A DNA stretch of 64,000 bases, from contig NZ_LZZW01000012.1 in NCBI RefSeq assembly GCF_014170375.1, positions 124,001 through 188,000 on the forward strand. The letters are read 5' to 3'. The stretch comes from Variovorax sp. UMC13 (lineage in GTDB: Bacteria; Pseudomonadota; Gammaproteobacteria; Burkholderiales; Burkholderiaceae_C). The notes beneath the pieces were generated by a model. It saw only the letters and a program-made list of their open reading frames with translations. It had not been told where the DNA came from and made no database searches. Both the position numbers and the translations under genes were made by a program. The first letter of the stretch is position 1. Each line of letters opens with the position of its first letter. Positions 25,300 through 33,411 of this stretch are shown piece after piece.

Positions 25300-26172
25300 A
25301 TGCAAGCATTCCTTCACCAGATAGCTTCGGGCCTGGCGGCGGGCGGCATCTATGCCAGCCTCGCCATCGCGCTTGTGCTCATCTATCGCTGCACTTCGTC
25401 CGTCAACTTCGCGCAGGGCGAACTGGCGATGTTCTCCACCTATATGAGCTGGGCGTTGGTTCAGGCGGGCGCATCATGGTGGGTGGCCTTCGCCGTCGTG
25501 GTCGTGGGTTCCTTCCTGCTCGGGCTGGCGCTGGAACGGGTCATCTTCCAGCCCCTGCGGCACAAGCCGGTGCTCTCGGTCGTGGCGGCCAGCATCGCGC
25601 TGCTCATCATCTTGAACAGCCTGGTCGGCTGGCTGTTCGGGCATGAGATGCTGGAGTTCGCCACGCCGTTCGGTGGCGTCCTCAGCCGTGCCGAACCCTA
25701 TCTGTCGGCCCACGAGGTCGGCGTTCTGCTCGTCACCCTGGCCGAACTGGCGGCGGTATTCGCGTTCTTCCGCTTCACCCGGTTCGGCCTGGCGATGCGT
25801 GCGGTGGCGGTGAACGCGCCGTCGGCGGAACTGTCGGGCATCAGCACCAACAAGGTGCTGGCCGTGGGCTGGGGTCTTGCAGCGGTGGCCGGTGCCGTGG
25901 CGGGGCTGATGGCCGCGCCCATCGTGTTCCTGGAGCCGTCGATGATGATGGGGCCGCTGATCTACGCACTGGCGGGCGCGCTGCTGGGCGGCATCGCCAG
26001 CCCTGTGGGCGCCGTGGCCGGGGGCTTCGCCGTCGGGGTACTGGAGAACCTGCTGGGCGCCTACGTGGTCGGCAACGACCTGAAACTGACCTGCATCATG
26101 CTGTTGATCATCGCGATGCTGGTCTTGCGGCCCGCCGGTATCTTCGGCAAGACGGCCCAGGTGAGGGTGTGA
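25300..26172 (+). CDS. Liv-type ABC transporter permease, LivH subunit (cargo 1)
   Basis: 290 aa from MQAFLHQIASGLAAGGIYAS. A longer upstream frame overlaps livF and is not used. About eight hydrophobic segments, with the LivH-typical start GGIYASLAIALVLIYRCTSS, VNFAQGELAMFSTYM and, in the C-terminal half, FLEPSMMMGPLIYALAGALL. It forms the translocation pore with LivM in the inner membrane. Separated from livF by 19 bp. Confidence 0.94.
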   Translation: MQAFLHQIASGLAAGGIYASLAIALVLIYRCTSSVNFAQGELAMFSTYMSWALVQAGASWWVAFAVVVVGSFLLGLALERVIFQPLRHKPVLSVVAASIALLIILNSLVGWLFGHEMLEFATPFGGVLSRAEPYLSAHEVGVLLVTLAELAAVFAFFRFTRFGLAMRAVAVNAPSAELSGISTNKVLAVGWGLAAVAGAVAGLMAAPIVFLEPSMMMGPLIYALAGALLGGIASPVGAVAGGFAVGVLENLLGAYVVGNDLKLTCIMLLIIAMLVLRPAGIFGKTAQVRV

Positions 26173-26174
26173 GC

Positions 26175-27179
26175 ATGAGTACCATGAACGCCCCACTCAA
26201 CATCCGCCCGGCGGCATCGCCCACCTGGTTGCGCTGGACGGCCTCGGTGGTCGGGCTCGCGCTGCTGGCCTGGTCCTTTAGTTGGCAAAGTTATCCGTTG
26301 TACGTGATGACGCAGGTGCTGATCTATGGCATCGCCATCATGGGCCTGAACCTGCTCACCGGCTACACGGGCCAGATCTCGCTCGGCCACAGCGCCTTCT
26401 TCGCCATCGGTGCCTATACTGCGGCGGTGCTCTCGCATCACCTGGGCTGGCCATTCTACGTGGGCGTGCCGGTGGCGGCGCTGTTGTGCTTCGTGGCGGG
26501 TTTCCTCTTCGGCTTCCCGGCGCTGCGGCTGCCCATGCTTTATCTGGCGCTGTCCACCTTCGCGGTGGCGGTGGTGACACCGCAGGCGCTCAAGTGGAAA
26601 AAGATCGAGTGGCTGACCGGCGGCGTGGCGGGGATCGTCCTGGAAAAACCTGTGTTCCCAGGAGTGCTGGCCGACCGGGCGGACTGGGCCATCATGGCCT
26701 GCGTTGCGGCCTGCGCGCTCTGCGCCTTCCTGCTGGCGCGGCGGATTCTCGGCTCGCAGTTCGGCCGCCTGGTGGACGCCTCGCGCGACCAGCCGCTCGC
26801 GGCGGCGGCGGGCGGGCTCGACATCACCGCCCTGCGCACGCAGATGTTCGGCCTCAGCGCGGCGTTCACCGGCCTGGCCGGTGCCCTGAGCGTGGTGGCG
26901 GGCCAGTTCGTCGCGCCCGAGAACTTTCCCTTCCTGCTCTCGGTGTCCCTGCTGGTGGGCAGCTTCGTGGGCGGGGTGCGCAGCCTGTGGGGCGCCTTCC
27001 TGGGGGCTGCCTTCATCGTGCTCACGCCCAACTTGGCCGAGAGCGTGTCGCAATCCGCGCCGTGGATGATCTTCGGCTTCGCACTGCTCGCGGTGGTCTT
27101 CCTGGCCCCCAATGGCTTGAGCGGCTGGATCACCAGCCTCCGGCGCAGGCGTGCAAATTCCTCATCCGCCCAGTCTTAG
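26175..27179 (+). CDS. Liv-type ABC transporter permease, LivM subunit (cargo 1)
   Basis: 334 aa from the ATG at 26175 (GAGG eight bases upstream). A GTG at 26169 is possible but too close to that site. LivM features are YGIAIMGLNLLTGYTGQISL followed by GHSAFFAIGAYTAAVL, multiple membrane helices, and the cytoplasmic-loop region RDQPLAAAAGGLDITALRTQ that contacts the ATPase. It completes the cargo 1 importer and is followed directly by a truncated thiolase gene. Confidence 0.94.
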   Translation: MSTMNAPLNIRPAASPTWLRWTASVVGLALLAWSFSWQSYPLYVMTQVLIYGIAIMGLNLLTGYTGQISLGHSAFFAIGAYTAAVLSHHLGWPFYVGVPVAALLCFVAGFLFGFPALRLPMLYLALSTFAVAVVTPQALKWKKIEWLTGGVAGIVLEKPVFPGVLADRADWAIMACVAACALCAFLLARRILGSQFGRLVDASRDQPLAAAAGGLDITALRTQMFGLSAAFTGLAGALSVVAGQFVAPENFPFLLSVSLLVGSFVGGVRSLWGAFLGAAFIVLTPNLAESVSQSAPWMIFGFALLAVVFLAPNGLSGWITSLRRRRANSSSAQS

Positions 27180-27448
27180 ATGCTTTCCATGCAGCCCGTC
27201 TTCGTCGCTGGCACGGGCATGACCCGTTCCGGCAAGCACATTGACTGCGGTCTCAAATCGCTCACCGCCGAGGCGATTGGCGAAGCCATTGCCGATGCAG
27301 GCATCACCCCGTCCCAACTGCAGGCGCCCCACATGCGCAACGCCGCTGCTGGTGTCATGGCCGACCAGGTGCTGATCCCCGGAAAGGTGGCGTTGCGCGG
27401 CATGGGCATCAGGCGCATTCCGGTCGTCAACATCGAGAACGCTTGTAG
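27180..27448 (+). pseudogene. 5' fragment of an SCPx-type thiolase at the cargo 1 / ICE junction
   Basis: The frame starts directly after the livM stop. About 88 residues read as the N-terminus of a lipid-transfer/SCPx-like thiolase: MQPVFVAGTGMTRSGKHIDC, LTAEAIGEAIADAGITPSQL, and IPVVNIENACR where the Cys is the expected nucleophile. Homology ends there. The frame runs on to 27494 through unrelated DNA into the 3' end of the relaxase gene. A full gene would be about 390 codons, so the breakpoint marks the right boundary of cargo 1. The thiolase at 47666-48853 shares the same type of N-terminus. Confidence 0.85.
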
Positions 27449-27486
27449 ACGCATCCTTGCAGTGGGTGCTCGATATGCTGCTGGCT

Positions 27487-29469
27487 TCAGATAACAGATA
27501 AGCCCTGTTGCCGTCGGATTTGCCAGGATACGCGGCCGTCATGTACCTGCGCAGAAATCGGCATACCGAGTCGTTGTTCGATGACAGGCCTCCATGGCAC
27601 CAGGCTGAACCCCATGCCGTCATCGAGCATGGCGTAGCGCCCGCTGGCCAGCATGACGCTGCGGCGGTAGATGCCCGCCACGCGCTGGCCATCGGCCACG
27701 GGCCGATGCTCCAGGCCAGTTTCGGCGGCCAAGTCCTTCGCGGCATGCGCTACATCCCGGCTGCGCAGCGTTGCCAGCAGATTGCGCGCCAGGATGACGC
27801 GTTGGCCGCGCCGCTCGGCCAGCCCCTGTTCGGCCAGGAAGTCGGTGCGCTGTTGCATTGCCTGCTTGGCCTCACCGCCAAAGCCCAGGTCGCCCAGGCC
27901 AGAGCCGCCGCCGATCAACTGCTGGTCAAGCCAGGTGGCCCCGATCACGCGGGCCTGCCGCTCGATGGGCAGGTGCGATTTCAGCTCCACGGCCACGCCG
28001 CCCAGGCGCTGCGCGTCGTAGCGACGGCCCTGATCGGGCAGGTCGCCCGGCACCTTCCATAGCCCTTCGGCCACGCGCTCCACGATGCCTGCCCGGCGCA
28101 GGGCTTCCAAGCGCCGGACGTGGGCCGCGACGACTTCCTGCGGATCGCGGCCCGGCACGGCCTGGCCCTGCGCGATAGCAAGGTGGTGGTCGGTGCGGTA
28201 CAGACCATCGCTCGCCAGCACGGCGATGTTCTTGTCGGCCGCGCGCACGTCGGCCGATCCCTTCACCTCCACCACGGCGCCGGTGGGATAGTTCGCCAGC
28301 TCGTCGCGGGTGTTGAGCGCGACGTAGTGGGCCTTGCCGTCCACCCCGTCGATGACCAGATAGCCACGGTCGCGCAGCTCGTCGGCCAGCCCCTTCGCGG
28401 CTACGCGGCCGAGAATGGTTCGGCCATCGTCGCCCGGCTCGAACACCGCCAGTTCGCGCGGCTCGCCGCGCATGGCACGCTGCATGGTGCGGATGATGTC
28501 GCCACGCTCGCCCAGGGCGCGCAGGGTCTTCTCGGCATCGGCATGGACGGCCCAGGTGCCCGGCTGCGTCTCGTCGGCCAGCCCCAGGCGCTGCAAGCGT
28601 TGCAGGCGGCCGATCAGCAGCAGGCGTTGGCGTTGCAGCTTCGGTTCGTTGAAGCGTTCGATCTGCACCCGGCCGTCTTCGCCGGCCTCGCGTTTCAGCG
28701 TGCGATCCAGGCTCGTCCACCGCTCCTGCTCCACCTCGCGTTGCAAGGTCTGCTGGATCTCCAGTTCGGTGCGCGGCCCCAGCCATTCGGTCGCCAGCTC
28801 GGATGCGCGATGCCGAAAGCCATCGGCGATGTAGTCACCCGCGATGATGAGGTCTTTGCTGGTATCGTCGCGCCCGCGCACGATCAGGTGGGCGTGGGGG
28901 TTGTCGGTGTTCCAGTGATCAACGGCCACCCATTCCAGCCGTGTGCCCAGGTCAGCTTCCATGCGGTTCATCAGATGCCGTGTATAGGTGCGCAGGTCTT
29001 CCAGCTCCGCGCCGTCCTCGGGCGAGACGATGAAGCGGAAGTGATGCCGGTCGTCGGCGCAGCGTTCCTTGAAGGCGTCGAGGTCGGCGGTATCGGTCTG
29101 CGGCCCGTAGGCTTGGCCTGGCTCGCCGTCGCGGCCCACGCCGTCGCGCTCGATGTAGCGTAGGTGCTTGGCGAGCGATTGCGGGCTGGCCCGCTGCTGG
29201 TTCACCAGTAGGGTCTTGATGGTCACGCGCCGCGACATGGGTGTCAGCTTCGCGCCCGCAAACCGCGCCGCCGTATGGCCGCGCCCCAGGCGTGAGCCGG
29301 GCCGCTGGCCGGTGGCCTTGCCGCCGACGGCCGATGCCGGACGGCGCACCGAGGACTTGCCGCCACTGGCCTTGCCGGCCTGCTGGAGCACCTTGGAAAC
29401 GAAGCCCTGGCCGCGGTTTTTTGGCGCGCTGGGGCGGATGTGGAAATCGTCGTCGCGGCGGTTGATCAT
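27487..29469 (-). CDS. Relaxase (VirD2-like, DUF3363 family)
   Basis: 660 aa from MINRRDDDFHIRPSAPKNRG, with AGGGAGAGAAGTC before the ATG. A frame open to 29889 is not used. The relaxase nicks oriT and leads the strand into the recipient. Candidate catalytic Tyr105 lies in LAKHLRYIERDGVG, and the metal-binding His motif is DHWNTDNPHAHLIVRG (184-199). The long C-terminal half is the DUF3363 region found in Tn4371-like ICE relaxases. The 3' end abuts cargo 1, but its C-terminus (VSWQIRRQQGLSVI) looks complete. traF lies upstream across a 436-bp gap with an oriT candidate. Confidence 0.93.
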   Translation of the reverse strand: MINRRDDDFHIRPSAPKNRGQGFVSKVLQQAGKASGGKSSVRRPASAVGGKATGQRPGSRLGRGHTAARFAGAKLTPMSRRVTIKTLLVNQQRASPQSLAKHLRYIERDGVGRDGEPGQAYGPQTDTADLDAFKERCADDRHHFRFIVSPEDGAELEDLRTYTRHLMNRMEADLGTRLEWVAVDHWNTDNPHAHLIVRGRDDTSKDLIIAGDYIADGFRHRASELATEWLGPRTELEIQQTLQREVEQERWTSLDRTLKREAGEDGRVQIERFNEPKLQRQRLLLIGRLQRLQRLGLADETQPGTWAVHADAEKTLRALGERGDIIRTMQRAMRGEPRELAVFEPGDDGRTILGRVAAKGLADELRDRGYLVIDGVDGKAHYVALNTRDELANYPTGAVVEVKGSADVRAADKNIAVLASDGLYRTDHHLAIAQGQAVPGRDPQEVVAAHVRRLEALRRAGIVERVAEGLWKVPGDLPDQGRRYDAQRLGGVAVELKSHLPIERQARVIGATWLDQQLIGGGSGLGDLGFGGEAKQAMQQRTDFLAEQGLAERRGQRVILARNLLATLRSRDVAHAAKDLAAETGLEHRPVADGQRVAGIYRRSVMLASGRYAMLDDGMGFSLVPWRPVIEQRLGMPISAQVHDGRVSWQIRRQQGLSVI

Positions 29470-29905
29470 GACTTCTCTCCCTGAAAGCTGGGGCGTAGTC
29501 CGTCGTGCGAAGCACGCGAACAAGCCCATATCGACGCGGGCCACGCGCCACAAGCAGCACGGCGGCGAAGCCGCTGCGTGCCGCGCCACCCCCACGTGCA
29601 GACTGGCTTTGCGGGCCGACAGGTGCCGCCCCCTTTTGTCTTGCCTTCCGCATTTGCCTCCCGCATCCGCTCCAGGCAACTGCGGCCCGGCGGCAAGGCT
29701 GCACCGGCAGCCAGCGCACCGGCGAACACGGCGATGGCCGCAGGCCATCCGTGTTCGAGACAAGACGCCTGCACGTGGGACGGCTGCGCCGGAGGCAGCG
29801 TGAAGTGCGGCGCGGATGCGCTCGCACTGCATGTGCGACGACACACGGAACGCCGCCGGAACGACACGCCCGATAGCACGATGATGCACAGCGAATCAGC
29901 GGCCA
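29470..29905. other. 436-bp intergenic region between traF and the relaxase gene, oriT candidate
   Basis: No convincing gene. It holds a long hairpin at 29723-29757 (CGAACACGG, 2-nt bulge, ATGGCC, loop GCA, then complementary GGCCAT and CCGTGTTCG). An 11-bp inverted repeat CCCACGTGCAG/CTGCACGTGGG lies at 29591-29601 and 29769-29779, enclosing that hairpin. One further copy of the repA-region iteron lies at 29864-29882. Inverted repeats beside a relaxase gene are typical of oriT, but the nick site was not identified. Confidence 0.5.
29864..29882 (+). repeat. Isolated fourth copy of the iteron-like repeat
   Basis: ACACGCCCGATAGCACGAT matches the three repeats at 32074-32140. It sits 24 bp beyond the 3' end of traF, about 2.2 kb from the array, in the presumed oriT region. 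Confidence 0.65.
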
Positions 29906-30493
29906 TCATGGGCGCGACTCCAGCCAAACCGGGCGCGCAACGCCAACCACGGCGGCTGCGCTGACCGGCCCGAAATACCGGCTGTCGAAAGACGCCGGAT
30001 TGGTCGCGCTGAGCAGGAACAGCTCGCCAGGCTGAAGGCGACGGCACTGCTGCCAGGATGGCAGCGGCCGGCCCCAGCGATCGGCAGGCAACACGGCGGC
30101 TGAAGGCACGCCGTCGATGCGGACTTTGCCGTCAGCGATACACACCTCTTGCGGCGCCATCGCGCCCACGCGCTTGAGCAACGGGATGCGCGTCGGTAGG
30201 TAGCCGCGCTGCGCAGCCAGCGCGGCGGCCTCGGCGGGCAGCGGCACCAACACGATGCTACCCACGGACAACGGACGTGGCGGCGAGCTGGTGCGATGGT
30301 CGAGCGGATCGACGCGATACCATCCGACCGCCACGCTGTCGGATGGGTTGTAGGTCAGGCGCGGCAGCGGATGCACGAAGGACGCCCAGGCAAGCGCAGC
30401 GAGGCCGCAGGTGGACAGGCCCGCCAGCATGAGGCGAGCGCGCAGGCGCGAGCGTGGATGCGTGACAGCAGTGGGAACAGAAATCGTGCTCAT
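29906..30493 (-). CDS. traF: TraF-like S26 peptidase (pilin maturation)
   Basis: 195 aa. Signal-peptidase-fold serine protease. One N-terminal membrane anchor (about 21-40) is followed by the catalytic motif TYNPSDSVAVGWYR (nucleophile likely Ser53) and the general-base Lys107 in RIPLLKRVGAM. The C-terminal ERELFLLSATNP-like segment (GELFLLSATNPASFDSRYFG) matches TraF proteins of RP4/Tn4371 type. RP4 TraF cyclises TrbC pilin. The trbC gene here is at 1102-1494. It overlaps the DUF2840 gene by 4 bp. Confidence 0.92.
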   Translation of the reverse strand: MSTISVPTAVTHPRSRLRARLMLAGLSTCGLAALAWASFVHPLPRLTYNPSDSVAVGWYRVDPLDHRTSSPPRPLSVGSIVLVPLPAEAAALAAQRGYLPTRIPLLKRVGAMAPQEVCIADGKVRIDGVPSAAVLPADRWGRPLPSWQQCRRLQPGELFLLSATNPASFDSRYFGPVSAAAVVGVARPVWLESRP

Positions 30494-31014
30494 GACAGCG
30501 CCCTCACGGCCAGCCAGGCGGCGTGCCGCTCGGCGCTGTATTCGGGCAGCGGCAAGCGCGCCGCGAGCCGGTTGCCCAGCGTGCGCCAGTACGCGGGCGA
30601 GGCGGTAGCAGGCGTGATGCCCAGCGCTTCGATGCCGTCGATGCGTTCCAGCACGGCACGCACCGATTGCTCACCCTCGGCGTGCAGCAACAGGCGCGCG
30701 CCCGGCTGCACGCCGGGGATGCGCTGCGCGCCATCCATCGGCATGCACGCCTGCATCACCATGAGCTGCCAGCGGATCGTGCCGTAGTCGTTGGCCTGCC
30801 AGCGGATGCGGCAGAGAACCGCGTTCGGCGTGAACACCGCGCAGCGACGCCAGCGGTCGAATCGGATGATGCGCGAGGGATCGCCGAAGCGCAGATAGAG
30901 GTCGAAGCGTTGGTCGATGTAGGCGAGCGCAACGCGCGTCAGCGGCACGCCATCGGCTCGGCCGACTGGCGGGGCAGATGACGTCGGCAATGCTGTCGAA
31001 ACGGGTGTGATCAT
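30490..31014 (-). CDS. DUF2840 protein
   Basis: 174 aa. Recognised as the DUF2840 protein invariably found between parA/RHH and traF in Tn4371-like ICEs. No catalytic motif is evident. Features are a proline-rich N-terminus, the LAYIDQRFDLYLRFGDPSRI region and WRRCAVFTPNAVLCRIRW. Function unknown. A role in DNA processing or conjugation is inferred only from its conserved position. It overlaps traF and the RHH gene by 4 bp each. Confidence 0.88.
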   Translation of the reverse strand: MITPVSTALPTSSAPPVGRADGVPLTRVALAYIDQRFDLYLRFGDPSRIIRFDRWRRCAVFTPNAVLCRIRWQANDYGTIRWQLMVMQACMPMDGAQRIPGVQPGARLLLHAEGEQSVRAVLERIDGIEALGITPATASPAYWRTLGNRLAARLPLPEYSAERHAAWLAVRALS

Positions 31015-31274
31015 GGAGACTTCTCCGGGAATTCCCGCTTCAGCAGCGCGCGCAACAGATCAGCCACCGTCACGCCTTGCGTGAAGGCCGATACCTTGAT
31101 GCGCGCCCGCATGGCGGGCGTGATGTCGAGGGTCAGGCGGGCCGTGTAGAGGTCGCCTTTCTGGAGGTCATCGGCGCTGCCCTGGCGAATCCACGCCTCG
31201 GCGTGCGGATTCGCGGGCGGGCGCGCGCCGATGCCCACGCGCTTGCCCGTGCGTTTGCTGGCGGGACTGCTCAT
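31011..31274 (-). CDS. Small ribbon-helix-helix-like protein downstream of parA
   Basis: 87 aa from MSSPASKRTGKRVGIGARPP. Basic N-terminus, then YTARLTLDITPAMRARIKVS and AFTQGVTVADLLRALLKREF, a strand-helix-helix pattern like ParG/Arc-type DNA-binding proteins. Paired with parA (ATGA overlap), it is probably the centromere-binding or regulatory partner in a type Ib-like partition cassette. A longer frame overlapping parA is a shadow. Confidence 0.8.
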   Translation of the reverse strand: MSSPASKRTGKRVGIGARPPANPHAEAWIRQGSADDLQKGDLYTARLTLDITPAMRARIKVSAFTQGVTVADLLRALLKREFPEKSP

Positions 31275-31909
31275 GACGGCCACCGCAGCAGTTCGTCCAC
31301 CAGCGCGGTGATTTCGCTGGCGGCGGCGCTGTCGGGCGCCGTCTCGCGCGCCAGTCGGCCAGCGGCCACGCTGTCGGCGAACACGATGCGTTGATGCACT
31401 TCCGCGCGCAGCGCGGGCAGCGGCTGCTCGGCCAGCGCTCCGCGTGCTTCGCGTCCGATCACCGTGGTGCTGACGCGCCGGTTGATGACAAACGCCGCGC
31501 GCAGCGCAGGCCGAAACACCTGCGCCTCGCGGATCAGCGCCACCATCTCGGCACTGGCCCACAGGTCGTAGGGACTGGGCTGCACGGGAATCAGCACCCG
31601 CTCGGCCGCCAGCAGCGCGGAGCGCGCCAGCGCCGCGATGCGTGGTGGCCCGTCGATGACGACGTGATCGGCCCGCCTGGCGAGTTCTGGCGCTTCCTGG
31701 TGCAGGGTTTCGCGAGCAAGGCCCACAGCGCTGAACAGCCTTGGCAAGCCTTGCTGGCTGCGGCGCTGCGTCCAGTCCAGCGCGGAGCCCTGCGGATCGG
31801 CATCCAGCAGGACGACGTGCTGGCCGCGCATCGCCAGCTCGCCGGCGATGTGCGTTGCGAGCGTGGTCTTGCCCACGCCGCCTTTCTGGTTGAGCAGCGC
31901 GACGATCAT
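31271..31909 (-). CDS. parA: ParA-family partition ATPase
   Basis: 212 aa from MIVALLNQKGGVGKTTLATH, preceded by GGAGG at 8 nt. An upstream start at 31978 would add 23 residues. Deviant Walker A KGGVGKTT (9-16), VVLLDADPQGSALDW (Walker A'), and VIDGPPR. Small ParA ATPases segregate plasmids by oscillating over the nucleoid. In an ICE it would stabilise the excised circle. It forms a cassette with the RHH gene downstream. The iteron array lies just upstream (32074-32140). Confidence 0.93.
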   Translation of the reverse strand: MIVALLNQKGGVGKTTLATHIAGELAMRGQHVVLLDADPQGSALDWTQRRSQQGLPRLFSAVGLARETLHQEAPELARRADHVVIDGPPRIAALARSALLAAERVLIPVQPSPYDLWASAEMVALIREAQVFRPALRAAFVINRRVSTTVIGREARGALAEQPLPALRAEVHQRIVFADSVAAGRLARETAPDSAAASEITALVDELLRWPS

Positions 31910-32073
31910 GGCCTGGCCCTCCGCGTTGGAAAGCCCGGCTGTTGCCGCTGCGCTTCGCGTCCTGTGGCGGTTGTCCACCGAGACGCGGCGCTGCTACTAC
32001 CAGTTAGAGTATTTAAGTTAGGGAAGTTAAGGGAGACCGAAACCCGCGCCAGCATTGGCTTTGCGGCCGATGG

Positions 32074-32140
32074 ACACGCCTGATAGCACGATAGTCCCAC
32101 GCCCGATAGCACGATACCTGGCACGCCTGATAGCACGAGC
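32074..32140 (+). repeat. Three iteron-like direct repeats between repA and parA
   Basis: CACGCCTGATAGCACGA occurs three times (with CGCCCGATAGCACGA in the middle copy) at a period of 23-24 bp, close to two turns of the helix. They lie between the 3' end of repA (32163) and the parA start. A fourth copy is at 29864-29882. Spacing and place suggest replication-initiator or partition-protein binding sites (oriV or parS). The rest of 31910-32162 shows nothing else clear. Confidence 0.75.
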
Positions 32141-32162
32141 CCGTCCACAGGACGCGCACCGT

Positions 32163-33023
32163 TTATCCCCGTGCCGTGGACGGCACGGGACGCCCTGGCC
32201 GGAAGGTCAGCAGCTCGGCGCCATCCAGCCGTTCGATGCCCAGGACGTAGCCCGGCAGTGACTGCCGCGCGACCAGCGCACGCAGGTCGCAGGCAAAGTC
32301 GTAGGGCTTGGCCGTGCTGCCCGACTTGCGGTACAGGTGCTGGAAGTCGAACTGCCACCCGCCCGGCTGCCGCCCACCGTGCTTGCGCACCAGGCGGTAC
32401 AGCCAGCGCTCGATCCCGCCCGTCAGCCGGAAGTACGCCGGGTCGATGGTCAGCACCAGGGCGGCATCGAGCACGCCCGCATAGAACCAGTCCGGCAGGA
32501 TCAGCTCCAGTCCCAAGGGCGTTCCCCTGGCATCGGCCAGCTCCTTCCACTCGTTGATCCACGAGAAGCGGTGCAGCCGCCTTCCCGTGGTCTCCCGGAT
32601 GGACGTGGCCACCGTCGTGGATTGCAGGCGATCCAGCGCGGCCTTGAGGCGCTGGTAGTCGCGCAGCGATGTACCGCGCCCGATGAAGCGCAGGATCTCG
32701 TAGGGCGTGGCCTGCATCAGCCGCGACGGGCGCAAGCCCGCGTCGCGCGCCTCCACGATCTGCGAGGCCGCCCAGATCAGCACGTCGGCATCCCAGATCG
32801 TGGCGATGCCGTGTTCCTGCGTGCCTTCCACGCGGATCGTGATGCCGCCGGCCTGAAAGTCGATCGGCGTCGTGCGCCGCGACTTCGCCAGCGAGAAGAA
32901 CGGAAAGGCCATCAAGTCCTGGCTGTCGCGCGGCGCCATGTCGCCCGGCAAGGCGCGAAACAGATCGAGCTGTTCGCGCTCCTGCCTGACTGCCCCGGAT
33001 GGGCTGAACATGGCGAAGGCCAC
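32163..33023 (-). CDS. repA: Replication initiator protein (RepA, RPA family)
   Basis: 286 aa. Matches the plasmid replication initiator A family: QDLMAFPFFSLAKSRRTTPI, RVEGTQEHGIATIWDADVLI, RPSRLMQATPYEILRFIGRG and YFRLTGGIERWLYRLVRKHG. Such proteins bind iterons to start theta replication. With parA and the adjacent repeats it points to autonomous replication of the excised ICE. It follows the AlpA-like gene by 14 bp. The start at MAFAMFSPSGAV is the first ATG, and an inner ATG at residue 5 is possible. Confidence 0.9.
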   Translation of the reverse strand: MAFAMFSPSGAVRQEREQLDLFRALPGDMAPRDSQDLMAFPFFSLAKSRRTTPIDFQAGGITIRVEGTQEHGIATIWDADVLIWAASQIVEARDAGLRPSRLMQATPYEILRFIGRGTSLRDYQRLKAALDRLQSTTVATSIRETTGRRLHRFSWINEWKELADARGTPLGLELILPDWFYAGVLDAALVLTIDPAYFRLTGGIERWLYRLVRKHGGRQPGGWQFDFQHLYRKSGSTAKPYDFACDLRALVARQSLPGYVLGIERLDGAELLTFRPGRPVPSTARG

Positions 33024-33037
33024 CCGCGCGCCAGTGA

Positions 33038-33328
33038 TCAGCGCGCACGGCTGTCCGCCGAGTGCTGCTCGGCGTATTCGGGATCGGACGTGCTCTCGAA
33101 GCTGCGCTCGGCGGCCCAGGCATCGAGGTCGGCCACGGCGTACATGACGCGGCGGCCGAACTTGCGGAACTTGGGGCCGCCACCCAGCACGCGCTGCTTT
33201 TCCAGCGTGCGCGGCGACAGCCGCAGGTAGTCGGCAGCCTCGTCGTTGGTGAGATAACGCTGCGGCTGTGCAGCAGCGGCCGGGGTAGCTGCGGGTGCGG
33301 CGGCAGGCCGCAAGGGAGCAGGACGCAT
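33038..33328 (-). CDS. AlpA/MerR-like helix-turn-helix protein (excisionase-type)
   Basis: 96 aa from MRPAPLRPAAAPAATPAAAA, with GGAGG 8 nt upstream. The Ala/Pro-rich N-terminus is followed by the helix-turn-helix YLTNDEAADYLRLSPRTLEK and the wing QRVLGGGPKFRKFGRRVMYA, then DLDAWAAER. This is the AlpA/excisionase-like domain common upstream of repA in these ICEs. It could regulate repA or excision. First 15 codons of the longer frame are discarded. Confidence 0.88.
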   Translation of the reverse strand: MRPAPLRPAAAPAATPAAAAQPQRYLTNDEAADYLRLSPRTLEKQRVLGGGPKFRKFGRRVMYAVADLDAWAAERSFESTSDPEYAEQHSADSRAR

Positions 33329-33411
33329 GGTGAGAACCTCCATCGGTTGCAGGGCTCCGGCCACACAGCGCAACCGGATGGAGGCAGTCTCAGAAAACGA
33401 AGCGCTCCTGC

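Noticed and set aside
32074-32140. Iteron array considered as a CRISPR
   Set aside because: Only three units with spacers of 6-8 bp. The period fits iterons and there are no cas genes.
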